Source: Cristatella mucedo (taxonomy: Eukaryota > Bryozoa > Phylactolaemata > Cristatellidae). Taken from it: a stretch of 64,000 bases of DNA. The notes below the pieces were generated by a model. It ran no database searches and was not told the DNA's origin. It saw nothing but the letters and a program-made list of their open reading frames with translations. Positions 31,926 to 45,012 of this stretch are shown in pieces. Every line of letters begins with the position of its first letter. Within the stretch, counting starts at the first letter, position 1. Both the position numbers and the translations under genes were made by a program. Location of the stretch: contig WPIO01000015.1 of assembly GCA_009760855.2 (NCBI GenBank), positions 577,001 through 641,000 on the forward strand. The letters are read 5' to 3'.

Positions 31926-32329
31926 AGAGTTGGCAGTGCAGAAGTGGTATGGACGACGCACGTGAGCTTTAGGCCACGGCTGATGCCACTTAAAATTTAG
32001 CAGATTAGAAAGCCTCGTTTTAAAGACAGAAGTCTGCAAAGCTCGATCGCTGTCAAACAAACGTCACTTCGCTATGTATATGGACTTGGTATAAAAAATG
32101 GCTGTGAGAAAAACAGCCAAATGATGTCTGACTCTTAGTATATGAAGTACCTGAGTTTTAATGGTTAGGAACTGATTATGCTATAATCTACGGGCCAGGC
32201 CGCATAACAGCTGATGCCAAGTAAAAGTTGTGTTTCCGGAATAGACATAGGCGATTGAGCTAATTTGGACTTTAGACCACTGAACCATTGATGTATGTTG
32301 AGGCCGCAGTTGATAGCCTGGAACTCTCC

Positions 32330-32587
32330 TGCGCTGTAAAAGGGATTTATCGAAGCAAGAGATACGGACTTTTACCTTGATTTATGGGCGTTATTCATCG
32401 CTGCCGTGTTCCGCTACTGTCGGCATAACCGCGTACATTGACGCTTCACCTGCAAATCAATTGTCTCGATGCAAGGTTCAGGCCTCTCTAGAATTCGTCA
32501 TTCGTCGTCTGAGACTAGCACCGTTACGAGAGCTGTATCTACGGCCTAGTTCTGACCCATCGCGAAAGCTGCACAAAGTGTTTGTAA
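32330..32587 (+). repeat. Dispersed repeat X, copy C
   Basis: Matches 20216-20435 and 60470-60695: GCTACTGTCGGCATAACC, CGTCTGAGACTAGC, GTTTGTAAC. Undescribed to me; no terminal repeats or ORF recognised. Confidence 0.6.
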
Positions 32588-32810
32588 CAATAATAATAAT
32601 AATACACGATAAAAGGTCTTCAGAGAACTCAATCACTTTCTAGACGCTTTACATTTGCTGCAAAAGAAACACGATCGAATGGTGAGTGGTATCATGCTTG
32701 ATAAATTACATGAATAACATGGTTAGGGGTAACATGCACAGGGTCAATGCAAGTGTGGTCAATGGCAGCATGCAACAATGTCAGCAGGCATAGTAGCGCT
32801 CAAGGTACGG
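32588..32810 (-). mobile_element. LINE family A 3' end, minus strand
   Basis: (AAT)n, TCTTCAGAGAACTCAATC, then TTTGCTGCAAAAGAAACACG; it begins exactly at the end of repeat X. Confidence 0.75.
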
Positions 32811-33059
32811 GCTCTACTCATTGAAGCCGTGTCCCTCCACTGCTGGTCTTACTGTTTAAATTGGTGCAGTTCATAAAAGTCTCTATCCGCGGCTCAAAGT
32901 TTCGGGGAATGGTATTTGTCACACATCGGTAAAGACAAGTACCAAAACGAGAGCCGTGATTGTGGCCAAGTTCTGTCTAGATTCGTAAGCTGCCGCATTC
33001 CGTCTATAACAAAGCTGGAACAGGGATTTTCTCTGATCGTTTGGCCGTCACAGTAAGCC

Positions 33060-33265
33060 AGTAATAATAATAATAATAATAATAAGGCACTTGATAAAGT
33101 GCCTTCGGAGAACTCAATTTCTTTCTAGGCGCTTTACATTTGCTGCAAAGGAAAATGCAAATGAATGGTGAGTAATATCGTGCTTGATAAACAAACGATA
33201 TGAATAACATGGTTAGGGGTGACAGGCACAGGGTCAGCATGCAGTAGATTAATAAGGCAGCATTG
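33060..33265 (-). mobile_element. LINE family A 3' end, minus strand
   Basis: (AAT)n, AAAGTGCCTTCGGAGAACTC and TTTGCTGCAAAGGAAAATGC. Confidence 0.8.
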
Positions 33266-33404
33266 GCGATTATTATATAGAATGCAGATCTGCTCCAGCA
33301 TTCGTGACAATTAATGCTGCGTCTGTCATGTCCGTTTCTTTTCGTGAGTTTTATTCTGCCAAACAGGCGGACATGCGCTTTCTATCAAGAATGGTTTAGC
33401 TAAT

Positions 33405-33555
33405 ATAACAGCCTCATTTGTATAGCAGCAAAAGAGCCTTAACGGCTTTCACAACCACTTGTAGTTAACAATAAATGATCGCCCACTGCAGGATTTGAAC
33501 AAAAAACCACAGGTTGTCAAAGCACCTTACCTCCTGGGCTACCACAGCACGACTA
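33405..33555 (-). mobile_element. tRNA-derived SINE (SINE1), minus strand
   Basis: Minus strand: TGGTAGCCCAGGAGGTAAGG (A-box-like), GTTCAAATCCTGCAGTGG (B box), then body with AAGCCGTTAAGGCTC and ATACAAATGAGGCTG. Confidence 0.75.
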
Positions 33556-33892
33556 AAGTAATCTTACGATGAGCCTGTCAAATTAAGCATATATAAATTA
33601 AAAAAATTGCTAGCTTAAATAAGTAAAGGATAAGCAACATGCAATGAAATTGTGATATCTCGCCATTATTTATAGTACTCACCAATCGCCAGTTTTTTCT
33701 CTCCAAAAAGTTGTTTAAACGTGGAACTGAAAAACTCTATCCGCGGTTGCATGTCACGTGGCGCCACGTCTCATCAATATGTGCTGGGTAGCCGTAAAGC
33801 TTCCACTTCAAGACTTGAGTGTTTGCTTTTAAGTCCCCCTATTCTCTTCTTCTGCTGTACGCATATGAAATACTTGGTCTTCAGGCTTTTAT

Positions 33893-34915
33893 ATGTAACT
33901 TATATAGCGCCCGAAGAAAGCTGAATCTGTAAGAGACATCGTGACATCAGGTGAAAAAAGTGAGTTCAATGCTTCAGTAGCACAAAAACCAAAGGATTTG
34001 AGGTTGGTTTGGTTTGAATAATAGCTAAACGACTAGAGTTAGAAGAGCTGGTGCTGAAATGCCAAGCTCGATTGGGGAGTATTACTGACGGTTAGGCTGG
34101 ATCCAGAATATAAATGTACCTAAAAGAGGTGATAAAAAGTGAGTGACACAATCTTAAAGTTGATTCGCGGCTCTATTTGAAACCATTGAAGGTCGGCGAA
34201 AAGTGAAGCAACGTGGTAACTGTGATGCTCACGTCAGAGAAGCGTCAGTGGCAGGGTTTTGCACCAACTGCAAGCCTCTAAATTCACAGCACGGTAGATG
34301 AGTAAACAGTGAGTTAAAGAAGTCAAAACTGGACGTCACAATTTCTTTCACTAATGTGAATTTGTTATGATTTTCTAAGCAAGGCAGACGTTGTTTATGT
34401 ATAGTAACTTCATTCTATGGCTCCAGCCTATCTTTCAGATATACTACCCCATCAGGCAAAGCATCGTACCACTCGCTTTTCGGAATCCAACAGTCTAGAA
34501 ATACCTCGTACAAACCTTAAATCCTTTGGAGACCGTGCATTTAGCTCGTATGCTCCCACAGCCTGGAACTCCCTCCCGACCTGCATCAGAACATCCCCTG
34601 ACCTGACCACATTTAAAAGAAACTTAAAAACATACCTATTTAGGACAGCATTTAGTGGGTCCTTGTGATTCGTCCTCGATGTGCTTATGCGTGCTGACAC
34701 TGTTCATGCTGCCACTAACCACATTTGCATGCTGACCCAGTGCATGTAACCCCTAACCATGTTATTCATTTTGTTTGTTTTTCAAGCATGATTTTACTTA
34801 CTATTCTACTGCGTATCACTTTGCAGCAAATGTAAAGCGCCTAGAAAGAGATTAAGTTCTCTGAGGGCGCTTTATCAAGTGCAATATTATTATTATTATT
34901 ATTATTAACTAAAAT
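33893..34915. mobile_element. LINE family A pair, head to head
   Basis: Minus-oriented decayed piece (33893-34380) meets a plus-oriented piece (34404-34915). The plus piece is open at 34417-34668 (APAYLSDILPHQAK, AWNSLPTC, LKTYLFRTAF) and ends with an intact hairpin and (ATT)n. Confidence 0.75.
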
Positions 34916-36285
34916 TAAGTGGACTTGACTATGGAGCTGAAGTAGTAGTCTAGTGAGAGATCACTTTGGAAGAAGACAGCCAGATTTTGTGCAGATGCTA
35001 CGGCAGTAATGCTGGCAGAGACCATTTTTAGTGTTGTGCTTTCCAATTTCTGACTCACGCAATGTTTTTACTTAACTAGTCAGTTGATTCTATCTTCATT
35101 CAACTTAAGAGCGCTGGCTGCCATCCACTAGTGGATGTGAGCTATGCATTGCAAGGTTCCCGCTCTTCACGAACGATGTCGTGGGTTCTAATTCCGCAGT
35201 GGGTGATCCTTCATTGCCATCTGATAGTGAAAGTGGCACGTGACGGCCGCTTAGACACTTCTGCCTCTATGCAAATGAGGCTGCAAGCTCATTTAATATT
35301 TACTTAATACTTGTTACTTAATGCATGCTGTACGAGAGCTGAGAGAATGTAACCTGTTTGGTGGCTTGTAGGGATCAAAGAATAGGTACAGTTGTGTGTC
35401 ATCTGCATAGAAGTTAGAGCCGAGATGGCGCTTGGATATTACACCAGTCTGAGGAAGAGTAAAAAATGCGAAAAGAAGCGAAGTACCCTGTGCACAGAGC
35501 CCTGCACTACCCGGTACTTTCGAGGTCCGTCAGATCATTGTTGCCCGTTGTATACCAAAGCTCTAGACTCTCCCACTAAGATAGGACCTAAACTATTGGA
35601 AAAATTACTATACCAGTGCAGTTTCATTGGTTCCCAGGTGAGATGAGAAGTGCTTTCAAGGACTTAGAGATCAATAGTATCAGCCGCTGCCGAACGATCA
35701 AACATAACGAGCACGGTGACTTTACATCATTCTGCATTTCTGAGAAAATATTGCTATATACACAAAGCAAGGCTGACTCCATGGATTGATTAGCTTTATA
35801 ACTACACTGGAGACCACTAGCGAGATTGAAGTCTTAATGTAAGAGTTTAGCTGGTCTGACAGAAAGCACATGCTGTGGTCTTTCACGGAAACGACAGTAG
35901 GGGGAATGGGTGGAAGTCGCTCTGGGCCTAATATTACTTTCTTAACTAGTGGTCTAAAAACAGACTATTAGAGGTGTAGGAACAAGACCGGAGGCTAGGA
36001 AATATCTATTAGGTTAGTTATGTATGGAAATAACAGATGTGTGCATCCCATGAATACGACAGTGGGAATAAAGTTTATAGAGCTAAAAGTCTTCATTGAG
36101 TGAGTGATGTATTTCACGATGAGGTCACTAGTGGCAGGCTTGAATCCACACATCGAAATACTGCAAGGAATTGAAAGAGAAGAGTCCACCGAGAATTCAC
36201 TGATCCTTTGGTTGGACTCCCTGATCTGGTATATGTTTGTGACTACGAGTCAATAGCAGCGATATGCTAGACCGATGCAAGGATC
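34916..36285 (-). mobile_element. LINE family A, RT N-terminal to middle part, minus strand, split by a SINE
   Basis: Antisense RT; on the minus strand the frame near 36189-35995 reads GFKPATSDLIVKY and LLFPYITNLIDIS, the L2-type RT start. Interrupted by SINE1 at 35110-35330. Many stops. Confidence 0.7.
35110..35330 (+). mobile_element. tRNA-derived SINE (SINE1) nested in a LINE
   Basis: GCTCTTCACGAACGATGTCG, GGGTTCTAATTCCGCAGTGG, body with CGGCCGCTTAGACACTTCTG and ATGCAAATGAGGCTG. Confidence 0.75.
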
Positions 36286-36359
36286 ACTAGTAAGGAGCTA
36301 ACCTGGTTGCGATTAAGGAGTCGGCTTGTTGATTCCGCTGTATTGTGACGGCTTCCTAC

Positions 36360-37320
36360 TCCGGTGGTAGTAGCTTCTCGAGAACAGGGGACCCATTCAT
36401 CGGTTTTTATATTCTTTCAGCTATTGTTGGCCATTATGGTCACTAGCTTCCGAGTAGCTTCCTGTGTTTGTAATAAACAGCGGCGTTTTCGATTTGGTCT
36501 TCTGCCATGTGCAACTGCCGACGTAAATGGTATTCCAAAAACATCCAGCGTGGAGTTCAGCGACATTTGGTACGAGAGCTTCGCCTGTGTAGAGCTGACA
36601 ACCAAACTAAATTTAAATCGCTTAAAGTGTTTGCCATCCCATTCGATCCCCTGTCAAAGATTATGAGCTATCTATCATGCAAGCTTGCCAAAAATCTAAA
36701 TACTTGCCTAGTTATGTCAAGACTATATGAACTATTGCGATTCCGATGTGGCTAGGCTACCGAAAAAAAGTTGTTAAGCCTCCACAGGTGGCGATGAATG
36801 TGGCTGCGAAGCTAGTAACGAAATCTCGAAGGTTCAGCAATGTGCCACCTTAACTTAATAAGCTGGGATGGCTCCCAGTTGATCGGAGAATACAGCGAAA
36901 AATTCATACACTAACCCAGAAGGCCCGTCATTACTGAGCTCTTTCATACCTAGCTGAACTGTTCACCAGTTTCAGCCTATTCGTGCCATCAGGTCTAACA
37001 TGGGTGAGAGATTAGCTTTTCTTACGCTTAGAGACCGTCGGAGACAGACGTTAGTGCTCTCTGTAGGTCCAAAATTGCGGAACTCCCTTCCACTATTCTT
37101 AAGTAACGACATATGTTCTCATGCTGCCAACTGCGGCAATCCTTTCTAGCCGTCCTGAGTGGCTACTGCCTCGCAACTCACTTCCTCGTCTGCCCTTCTG
37201 ACTCAATGATGCCTTTCTCTTTCACTTCCTAGCATTCAAGGATGTCTTTTGGCTACCATGCGGGAACTCTTTTCCGGTTAGCTGAACAAGCAGAATCCCG
37301 GTTCACAGTATGAATGACTA
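36360..37320 (+). mobile_element. LINE family B fragment, diverged
   Basis: The 36780-37300 part matches the family B RT C-terminus (GATGGCTCCCAGTTGATCGG; ACTCCCTTCCACTATTC). Several frameshifts. Confidence 0.6.
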
Positions 37321-37329
37321 TTAATGCTG

Positions 37330-39130
37330 ATGAGTACCAGTGATGCACATGCGAGATCCAAGGCGCTCAACAAATACCTTGTGATCAATAGTATCAGATA
37401 CTGTCAAAAGATCAAGCAGAGAGACTTTACCCAAGTCTGAATTCATGAGAAGTTCGTTAAACACTCTAAACACAGCTTAATCTGTGGTGATTAGCTCTAA
37501 ACCCAGACTGGAACTTACGTGCTAGGTTTGAAGTCTTAGTATAAGAGTTAGGTTTGTATGCCCAAACTCTTTCTAATGTCTTTATTAGGAAGTAGAGAAG
37601 GGAGAATAGACAGAAGCTGCTCAGGTCCTCTATGTCTTGGTCTTGGTTCCTCACAACAGCCTTGTTAAAAAGCGCAGGGACATGACCTGGTGCTAAGGAC
37701 ATATTTATTATCCTAGTTATGCATGGCAGCAGCAGGTCTAAACATCGTGTACGTAGGACAGCAGGAATAAGGTCTAGAGAACTAGTAGTCTTATTTGAAT
37801 GATACAAATTTCAGGATACAATCACTCGTGGCCTCCTTGAACTTGGACATCGAGTTAGTGCACAAAACTTATGTACACCAGTCCTGGGGTGATGTAATTG
37901 AGGGAACGGAGTCCAGATGGGATGCTGCAACCCTAGGGAGAGTCTTTCTGATCTTATTTATCTTGCTGACAAAGAAGGTAGCGAAGCACTCGGCTTGATC
38001 ACCACAAGAATTACTTGGTAAGGCGCTAACCTGGGTGCAGGTTAAGGAGACTATCGATCGTAGAAATCAGCATTAATGGATTATGCATCTGAGATTCAAC
38101 AATATTTTTGTCGAATCTAGACTTAATCTTTGTTGTAATCGACTGGAATGATCGATAGTAGTATTCTTATGATTGGCGATGGGAATTAAATCTTGATCTT
38201 TTACAGGCTTTCTCAAGCGTGCACATAGTAGACCTAGCTAGTCTATTGTCTGCTGTAAATTGTAGGCAGTCTTGGCGATAGCGCACATTGCATTTAGTCA
38301 AAGGTGCAAACTTGTTAAACACGTCAGGAAGTGTCGTGTTGTAGCAATCTACTAATGATGACACATCAGATGGAGGCTTGAGCAGCAAGGGTGAAGAAGA
38401 TATTTTCGCTCTGACAGCATCAATGTCAAGGTCATTTTGGTTTCGCGATGAACAGGCAATTTTGGATGCAAAGGAGGGCACACACTGTTGATTGAACGAG
38501 ATCGGCAGATAATCAGATGAGCAGGATTCGGTAATATCATTGGATGATAGCTTACACTTGTGACAGTATTTGATTGAGTGTGTGACCCTTGTTGTAAGTG
38601 GGGTCATGCTAATGAGCTACAAGAAAAAAAAGCCAGTTTGTGCACGAAATTCAGCGCATTAAGCATCATTTAAACATGAAAATGAACGTTGAAGTCACTC
38701 ATGATGAGTAAATATTGATTTCTGGCACACTGAATCAAGATGAGATAGGATAAATCTGGGATAAAGGATGATTGGGTACCTGGTTGGTGCTAGATTACTA
38801 CTATCAGTAGCAGCATGCTATCGGAAGTACTTAAAACAAGAGATCTAAAAGATTGTGTCAAAGAATCTGCGAGTGATTTGTAATACATGAAAGAGCGGAC
38901 GACTACGGTGACTCCTCTACCGGTTTGTTATCTAGGGGTATGAAAAAGAGAGACAATCGTCGTAGTGGCGTCGATTATAGTCGGACTATTAGTCGATTTC
39001 AGCAAGGTCTAGGGTAAAGAGAGGTCGAGATTACCATTAATAACCATCTCATTTATTATTGGAGGTTCGTTACACATTGATCGAGGACGCAAAGACAGGA
39101 GTTAAGTTGGGCTGCCGGGGTAATAGTTAT
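37330..39130 (-). mobile_element. LINE family A, endonuclease end to RT start, minus strand
   Basis: Minus-strand pieces: MSDFNVHFH (endonuclease-type GDFN motif, about 38670-38700), a linker (38167-38607) and RT start LDLIPAVLRTRCLDLLLPC (37466-37807). One of the two copies in the window that reach the endonuclease domain. Broken by stops. Confidence 0.7.
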
Positions 39131-39134
39131 AAGA

Positions 39135-39890
39135 TAATAAGTATTCTAGGCCGTAACCAAAGCAGTGTAGCTGCTGGTAAGCCAATCGTTGTGCTAGAGT
39201 AGGCTACAGGCTGGGGCAGCGGACGATGTACATGTGGGAACGACAGTCACGGTGATGCGTTTGCCCGTCCAGATCCACCAGCCACTTCAAGCAGCCGATG
39301 CGTGACCTCTTAGATCGGCAAGCCAATGACCTCAAGACACACGATAGGTCGATAGATGGATACAAGTCGATAGGTTACTGGACAGAGTAGCCTGCATCGG
39401 CGCACCGGACTGTTGCTCCTTTGAAGTGCCCGGCTGTCACCTGGTTCTGGTTCGGAGCCGAAATGGCTGGGCGAGCGTGCATTCGGTGGACTCGGTGCCG
39501 AGTCAAGTCTAGAAGGGGCCAGTTTTTCTTATTAGATATCGTATTTTGATGGCGGCTACAGAGTGGATACATTTTTCAGCCAGGTCGGAAAGACTTGAGC
39601 GCACAGCTTCAGGCTCTCAAAATCGGATTGATTGCTCGTTTTCGTCAGTTCTAAAGATGGAGGGCACGCGTCTCAGGCACCCAGCACCAGGATCCGCATA
39701 AATGACGCGTTCGCGTTTATTTGTGCAGAGCTAACTAGCTCGCCTGTGCAGAGAACTTCCGGCTTACAGTTGCAATGCGTTTCCCAATTGGGGAACGATC
39801 CATCATCGCTTAAGATGCAGCCAAATAAACCAGCTAGACAAAGCTTCTTCCTCCGGATGTGGCTTCACGCTCTGAAAAATTGAATAGCAA
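39135..39890. other. Unassigned intergenic sequence
   Basis: No recognised gene or element. Confidence 0.35.
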
Positions 39891-39979
39891 TTCCCTTTAG
39901 ACGGGAGCTCAAAAGGCGTCCATGCGGCACGCGGCCTGTGGCGTAGAGCTCGCTATCTTTGCAGAAACTGTGAAAATAG

Positions 39980-40855
39980 GGTACGCCGATTATTTTTAAA
40001 AGAGGCTAAAGAGACTTTCGCAGGCGACAAAAGCCAACGGCCTGAGATAGAATGGCCGTAAGGATTCTATTTTTGGCATTTTCATTAGGCTGATTTGAGC
40101 CCTGGGCAAAGAAGCATATGTTGTACGTCGTGGCCGCTGTTAAATGCCTGTAACCGTCTGCTGCTTTCAGTAGACTTGAATGAGTTGCGCATTCGGACAT
40201 CTTGTGCTAAGGCATAGGTCGGCAAACTACGGCCTTTAGACCAGATACGGCCGTGCAAATACAGTACTCCAGTACGGCCTAATGCTCCCTAGTTACTTAT
40301 TGTGGGATCCGGCCCTCATTAATAGTTGCGGTTTTGTTCCCTTTCATTACTGCTGGCTGCAGCTCATGATGCGACCCGTGCTTATTTTTAGAAATTTTGT
40401 CAGAACTTTGTCCAAAAAAGAAGCGCCTGACCGGGAAGGGATAATACATGTCTACCTCTATATATGCCGCGCACGTCTGCGCGTCTGTTGCGACAGTTTT
40501 TGTACGTCTGGTTACGCCCACTCCGCCGCCCCAATTACGCCGGGCCAGCGGAGTGGGCGTGGTCATTTCCGTCCCTGCGTGTCGTCTTGACCTCCTGAAA
40601 TGGCCTAGTACTCCGAAGAGTTTGCACACCCCTGTGCTAAGGCATGAGAGCTCTCTATCGCTACCGTGTTCCTGCTACTACCGGTGTACCCGCGTGCATT
40701 GTTGAGCACTTACAAGTAGCTAGCCAAGTCACAAAGCTTAGGCGTCGCCAATATTCGTCGCGCACCGGCTGAGACTAGGGCCGTAACAAACGCTGCGTTC
40801 GCGTCCCTAGTCCAAGCCGGACGTGGAAGCCGCACACCACGTTTGTAACGGCGGG
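39980..40855 (+). repeat. Dispersed repeat X, copy D, split by a hAT element
   Basis: Matches the A/B intron 4 region (about 19950-20440, 60230-60695) before and after the hAT insertion: GTACGTCGTGGCCGCTGTTA before, GCACACCACGTTTGTAAC after. Confidence 0.65.
40213..40634 (+). mobile_element. Non-autonomous hAT-type DNA element
   Basis: 422 bp bounded by TIRs CATAGGTCGGCAAACT and (reverse complement of the right end) CAGGGGTGTGCAAACT, 12 of 16 identical. Flanked by a perfect 8-bp target duplication TGCTAAGG (40205-40212, 40635-40642), the hAT hallmark. No transposase frame. Contains a perfect 13-bp inverted repeat (40514-40526, 40548-40560). Confidence 0.85.
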
Positions 40856-41199
40856 GGAATACTGTGGGTTTTGTCAGTCAAAAGTAATTATTTTCTTGTC
40901 GAAGCGAGGTTAAATTTAACTCGGTCGCGAAGTGTCAGTGCCTTATGTGAAGACCCAGGATACACGATTTAGTACTTACAAGACTGATCCACCCAGTTGC
41001 GGTGCTGTCATGTATGCGAGTCTCTAGAGCATGCAGACCATTGCGCCGTCTGATTCGAAGGAATGAAATGTCTCTAGACGCCGACTAGAGGTGATTATGC
41101 CTGGCTGGATCACGGAAAGCATACTGGCCGGCAGCTGGCTGCCTTGTATGATGAAGCCTGAAGGTGAAGGATCCATTCTTAAATTATGGGCCACCGAAA

Positions 41200-41310
<111 letters not shown>

Positions 41311-41769
41311 AGCTGCTAGAGATCACGCTATTGAGCTATAGGCTGGGCTCGCTCCCGGCGCTAGTGGTGTCGTAGTATCCAACAGCGCTTCTGTCTGTAG
41401 CTGGCCGACAAACAGAATAATTATTGTTGAACAGCCTGTCGGCCAGTCAAAGAAGTTCAGTGCGAAGGAAAATGAAAAATCCTTGTCAATATCAATATTG
41501 CGAGCGTAGCTCACGTGAAACACATCGAAGCCTAGATAAGGTATATGCTACAAAGCCTAACTGGCTTGGCCAAGTGGTTAAAATCTTTGCTTTTTACATC
41601 CAAATTAAAGGGGCATGAATTGCATGAACATGGTTTCTATATTTACTGCTAATTCATTAAGCTCATGCTGAAGCTCGTGACAATGTAGTTCTCTAAAGCG
41701 TGTAGCCCATTCAGCCGCATCTCGTAGAACCCTTCAGAACCTTCCACAGCCTTTGCCGCTTTGCCCAGA

Positions 41770-43990
41770 ACTAATAGGTTGGCTTAATGATTTTCAGTTA
41801 AAAAACGTTTGCTGCCATCCATGTGCTAACATTATACACGCATGCAGCAAGGGAGTGAAACAAATTCGCCATATTAAAGGGGTAGGAGGGATCGAAGAAA
41901 GGTATAACTACGCGTCACCTGCACAGCAGTGAACGCCGAGGTTGTGCCCAGCAATAACATCCCAGTTGGGACAGCATAAACCACGAAAAGAACCAGATCA
42001 AGCACAGAGCCATGAGATACCCCATGCTACATTGGTTTCTCGGATGATCTTTTTCCGTTCACATAAATACTCTGGATTCCATCACTGAGCTAGGACCTGA
42101 ACCATTGCAGTGCAGTTCAAGTGATGCCAAATTGAGATAAGAGGTGCTCGAGAAGGACTAGGTGATCGATAGCATCAAAGGCTGCACAAAGATCAAGCGA
42201 AAAAGCCGAGAGACTTTACCTAAATCTGTAAACCTAAGAAGGTCGCTGCACACCCGAGGCAACGCCGACTCTGGAGTGATTGGCTCTAAAACAAAACTGA
42301 TACTTATTAGCTAGGTGTGATGTTTCAGTATATGAGTTCAGGCGGTCTGCCGAAAGTCATTCTAGAATCTTTGATAGGAACGATAAAAAGGGGAATAGGG
42401 GGAATTTTATTAGGCTCTCTTGGTCCAGTGCTACTTTCCTGAGTAATGGCCAAATTACAGCCTCTTTTAACTGTGCTGGGAGAGTACCTGAGGCTAACGA
42501 CATATTTGACATGCTAGTTATGAATGGCAGCAAGAAAGCTATGCGTGTTAGAATCAGGATAGTGCGTGGAGTGTCTTGAGGACTAGTTGTCTGCTTAGAG
42601 TTGGGTATGAAATTCAGGATGCGGTCACTCGTGGCCTCCTTGAATGTAGACGTTGAGGTGTGGCACATAATTGAGGGATTGGAGTTCAGATGGAATGCTG
42701 CCAATCTAAGGATTGACTCCCCAATTTTGTCGATCTTGTTGACAAAGAAGCTGAAAATGCGATTAGCTTGGTCGTCGCTAGGCTCACTAAGTAAAGAGCT
42801 AACTTGTTTTTTTTTACAACTGATTGATCATTGATATTGGCGTGTTTTATTGTGACTCTGAGATTCAACGATATTTTTAAGGAATATAGATTTCGCCTTT
42901 GCTGAAATCGATTAATACTATATATAGTAGTCCTTGTACGTCTGTCAATGGCCAATCAGTCCTGATCTTTGGTATGCTTTTTCAACCTTTCGCTTAGTAT
43001 ACCAATCGAGTTTAATGTCCTAGGTAAGCCACAGGCCGTCTGGGCGAGGGCGCACAGTGTGCTTAGTCGTAGGCAAAAACCCGTTGAGCATGTCAACAAA
43101 TGTCACATCGTAGCATTCAAATAATGATGGCAGATCGGAAGGGGGATTGAGCACCAGAGGCGAAGAGTATATTCTCGCAAGGATATAATTGATCCGAAGA
43201 GTCTTGACGTTTCGTGATTCAAAGATGTCTTTACATGCTGTTGAGGGCGCATACTGAAAACTGAATGAAATCTGCATGAGCTCATGTAAGCAGAATTGAT
43301 TAAAATTAGGTGATGGTAGTATGCAGTTTTAGGAGAAAATTTGTTTGAGTGTGCGACCCTTGATGTGAGTAGGGTTATGCACAAGAGCTATGCGAGAAAA
43401 TGAGTCAGCCATCGCACACAAATTGGTGCTGAAGGCGTCAGATAAGTTATAAACTGAATGCTAAAATCACCGATAAAGAGGAAACATCAATTTTTGCACA
43501 CAACCAAAACAAGTTGAGAGAAATTTGAGATTATAGAGGAAATTGCATCTGGGAGAGTTGTAGCATACTAGTACTATTCGCAGCATGTTGTCGGACGAAC
43601 TAAAAGCCACAGATTTGAAGGATTGCTTCGACAGGACTGAAAATGGTTTGGAATTACAGGATGATTGTGTGATAATTGCTACTCAACCACCAGTCTTGAT
43701 TGACCTAGAAGTAAGAATGTAAGAGAAGCCTGTCAGTGTTGTGTCGTTTAAGGAGGAGCAGTTAACCGTTTCAGCCAGGTATCGGTCAAGGCAAGCAGTT
43801 CGATGCCTTTTTACTAATATTGTCCCCTATTATCGGTGATTTATTTGAAACTGAGCGAGGATTCTAAAAACAGGCGTTAAGATGGCAAGATTCATAGCAG
43901 GCTTAATAACCACTACGTTAGAGATTCACTGCAGGGCGTGAGAGAAATCACTCAGGGCCTCTTAGACACGGGTAAGAGTTCCAAAAGAGC
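41770..43990 (-). mobile_element. LINE family A, longest copy, endonuclease to RT, minus strand
   Basis: Minus-strand pieces in order: endonuclease C-terminal region with a GDF motif (about 43470), linker (43020-43384), RT start with LPFITSMSNMSLASGTLPAQ (42357-42704), then RT catalytic-region remnants down to about 41800. Multiple stops; no full frame. Confidence 0.7.
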
Positions 43991-44049
43991 GGGCCTCCGG
44001 TTGTAGACTCGGTGCTCGCCAAACTACGCTTTTCTTTAGAGAATGCATA

Positions 44050-44600
44050 ATTCGTGTAGTAAGATTTTATTTGCTCCCTAAGAAAAATATATCTGTTTAC
44101 AAATGCATTACTAATAAATACTGAAAATGAAGCATATCAATTTATTAGTGATAGCATGCACCGTGTCTGTACGTATGAATACAGAAAGGAGTGTTCACAA
44201 GATCTACGTTATTGCAGCGAGGAGCAGGTGAATATCAAGCCTCTTTTTAAGCTTCTTCAAGTTATAAGATATCCTAACGTCAATCGGGTGTGAATTAGGG
44301 CAATCGAAGCACACAAACTAAAGGCGTTGAATCGATAGGTTTTGACGTTGCGAAAGCTTACGTGTTGATAAATGCTGAGAATATTGATCTAATAATCTTT
44401 GAACGGAGTTCGTATCAGAAACAAACGTGTTGGAAATGCGGTGGAACGTTTTGAAGATCTCCGCATACGAAAAGTTATTATGACGATAATGAAAAATATA
44501 TAATGCGGAATTAAACTTTGTGCAAAATATCTATACATTAAAAACCATTTTCCATTATATACGACTCGTATCTACTTTCATAACCTCCGTGCATCGAGGT
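44050..44600 (-). mobile_element. LINE family A 3' UTR fragment, minus strand, decayed
   Basis: ATAGCATGCACCGTGTC-type antisense 3' UTR words without the terminal hairpin. Confidence 0.5.
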
Positions 44601-44744
44601 GCATGAATACAGCTTGTTGAGGTCCATGCTTGTGACTTTCAAACAGCTTCATTTACAGTGCGGCTGTGTGCCTTGTAAATTCCCAACTCGGCCAATTTTT
44701 GACCGACCAACATGAAATACAGTAAATAAATAAATGTAATTGAT

Positions 44745-45012
44745 TTGTTTTATATCACCCTGAGAGAGCCTTATCACTTTATTAAGCTGTGATGGCTCAT
44801 GAGGTCAGGTGCTTGCTCTTCACGACCAAGATCGTGGGTTTGAATCTGCAGTGGGAGATCCTTTACTTCCAACTGCTAGAGGTTGGGGTAGCCGTTTAGG
44901 CTCTTCCACCGCTTTACCAGTGAGGCCATTAAATAAGCTAATACCATTATTAATTAGTATCTAGGCGCTTAGCATATACTGCAGAGCTCGGGTCACGACA
45001 TAGGTGCTCAAA
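44745..45012. mobile_element. SINE1 nested inside SINE2
   Basis: Split SINE2 halves (TATATCACCCTGAGAGAGCC; GGCGCTTAGCATATACTGC) flank a plus-strand SINE1 (about 44785-44945) with TGGCTCATGAGGTCAGGTGC and GTGGGTTTGAATCTGCAGTG. Confidence 0.65.
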
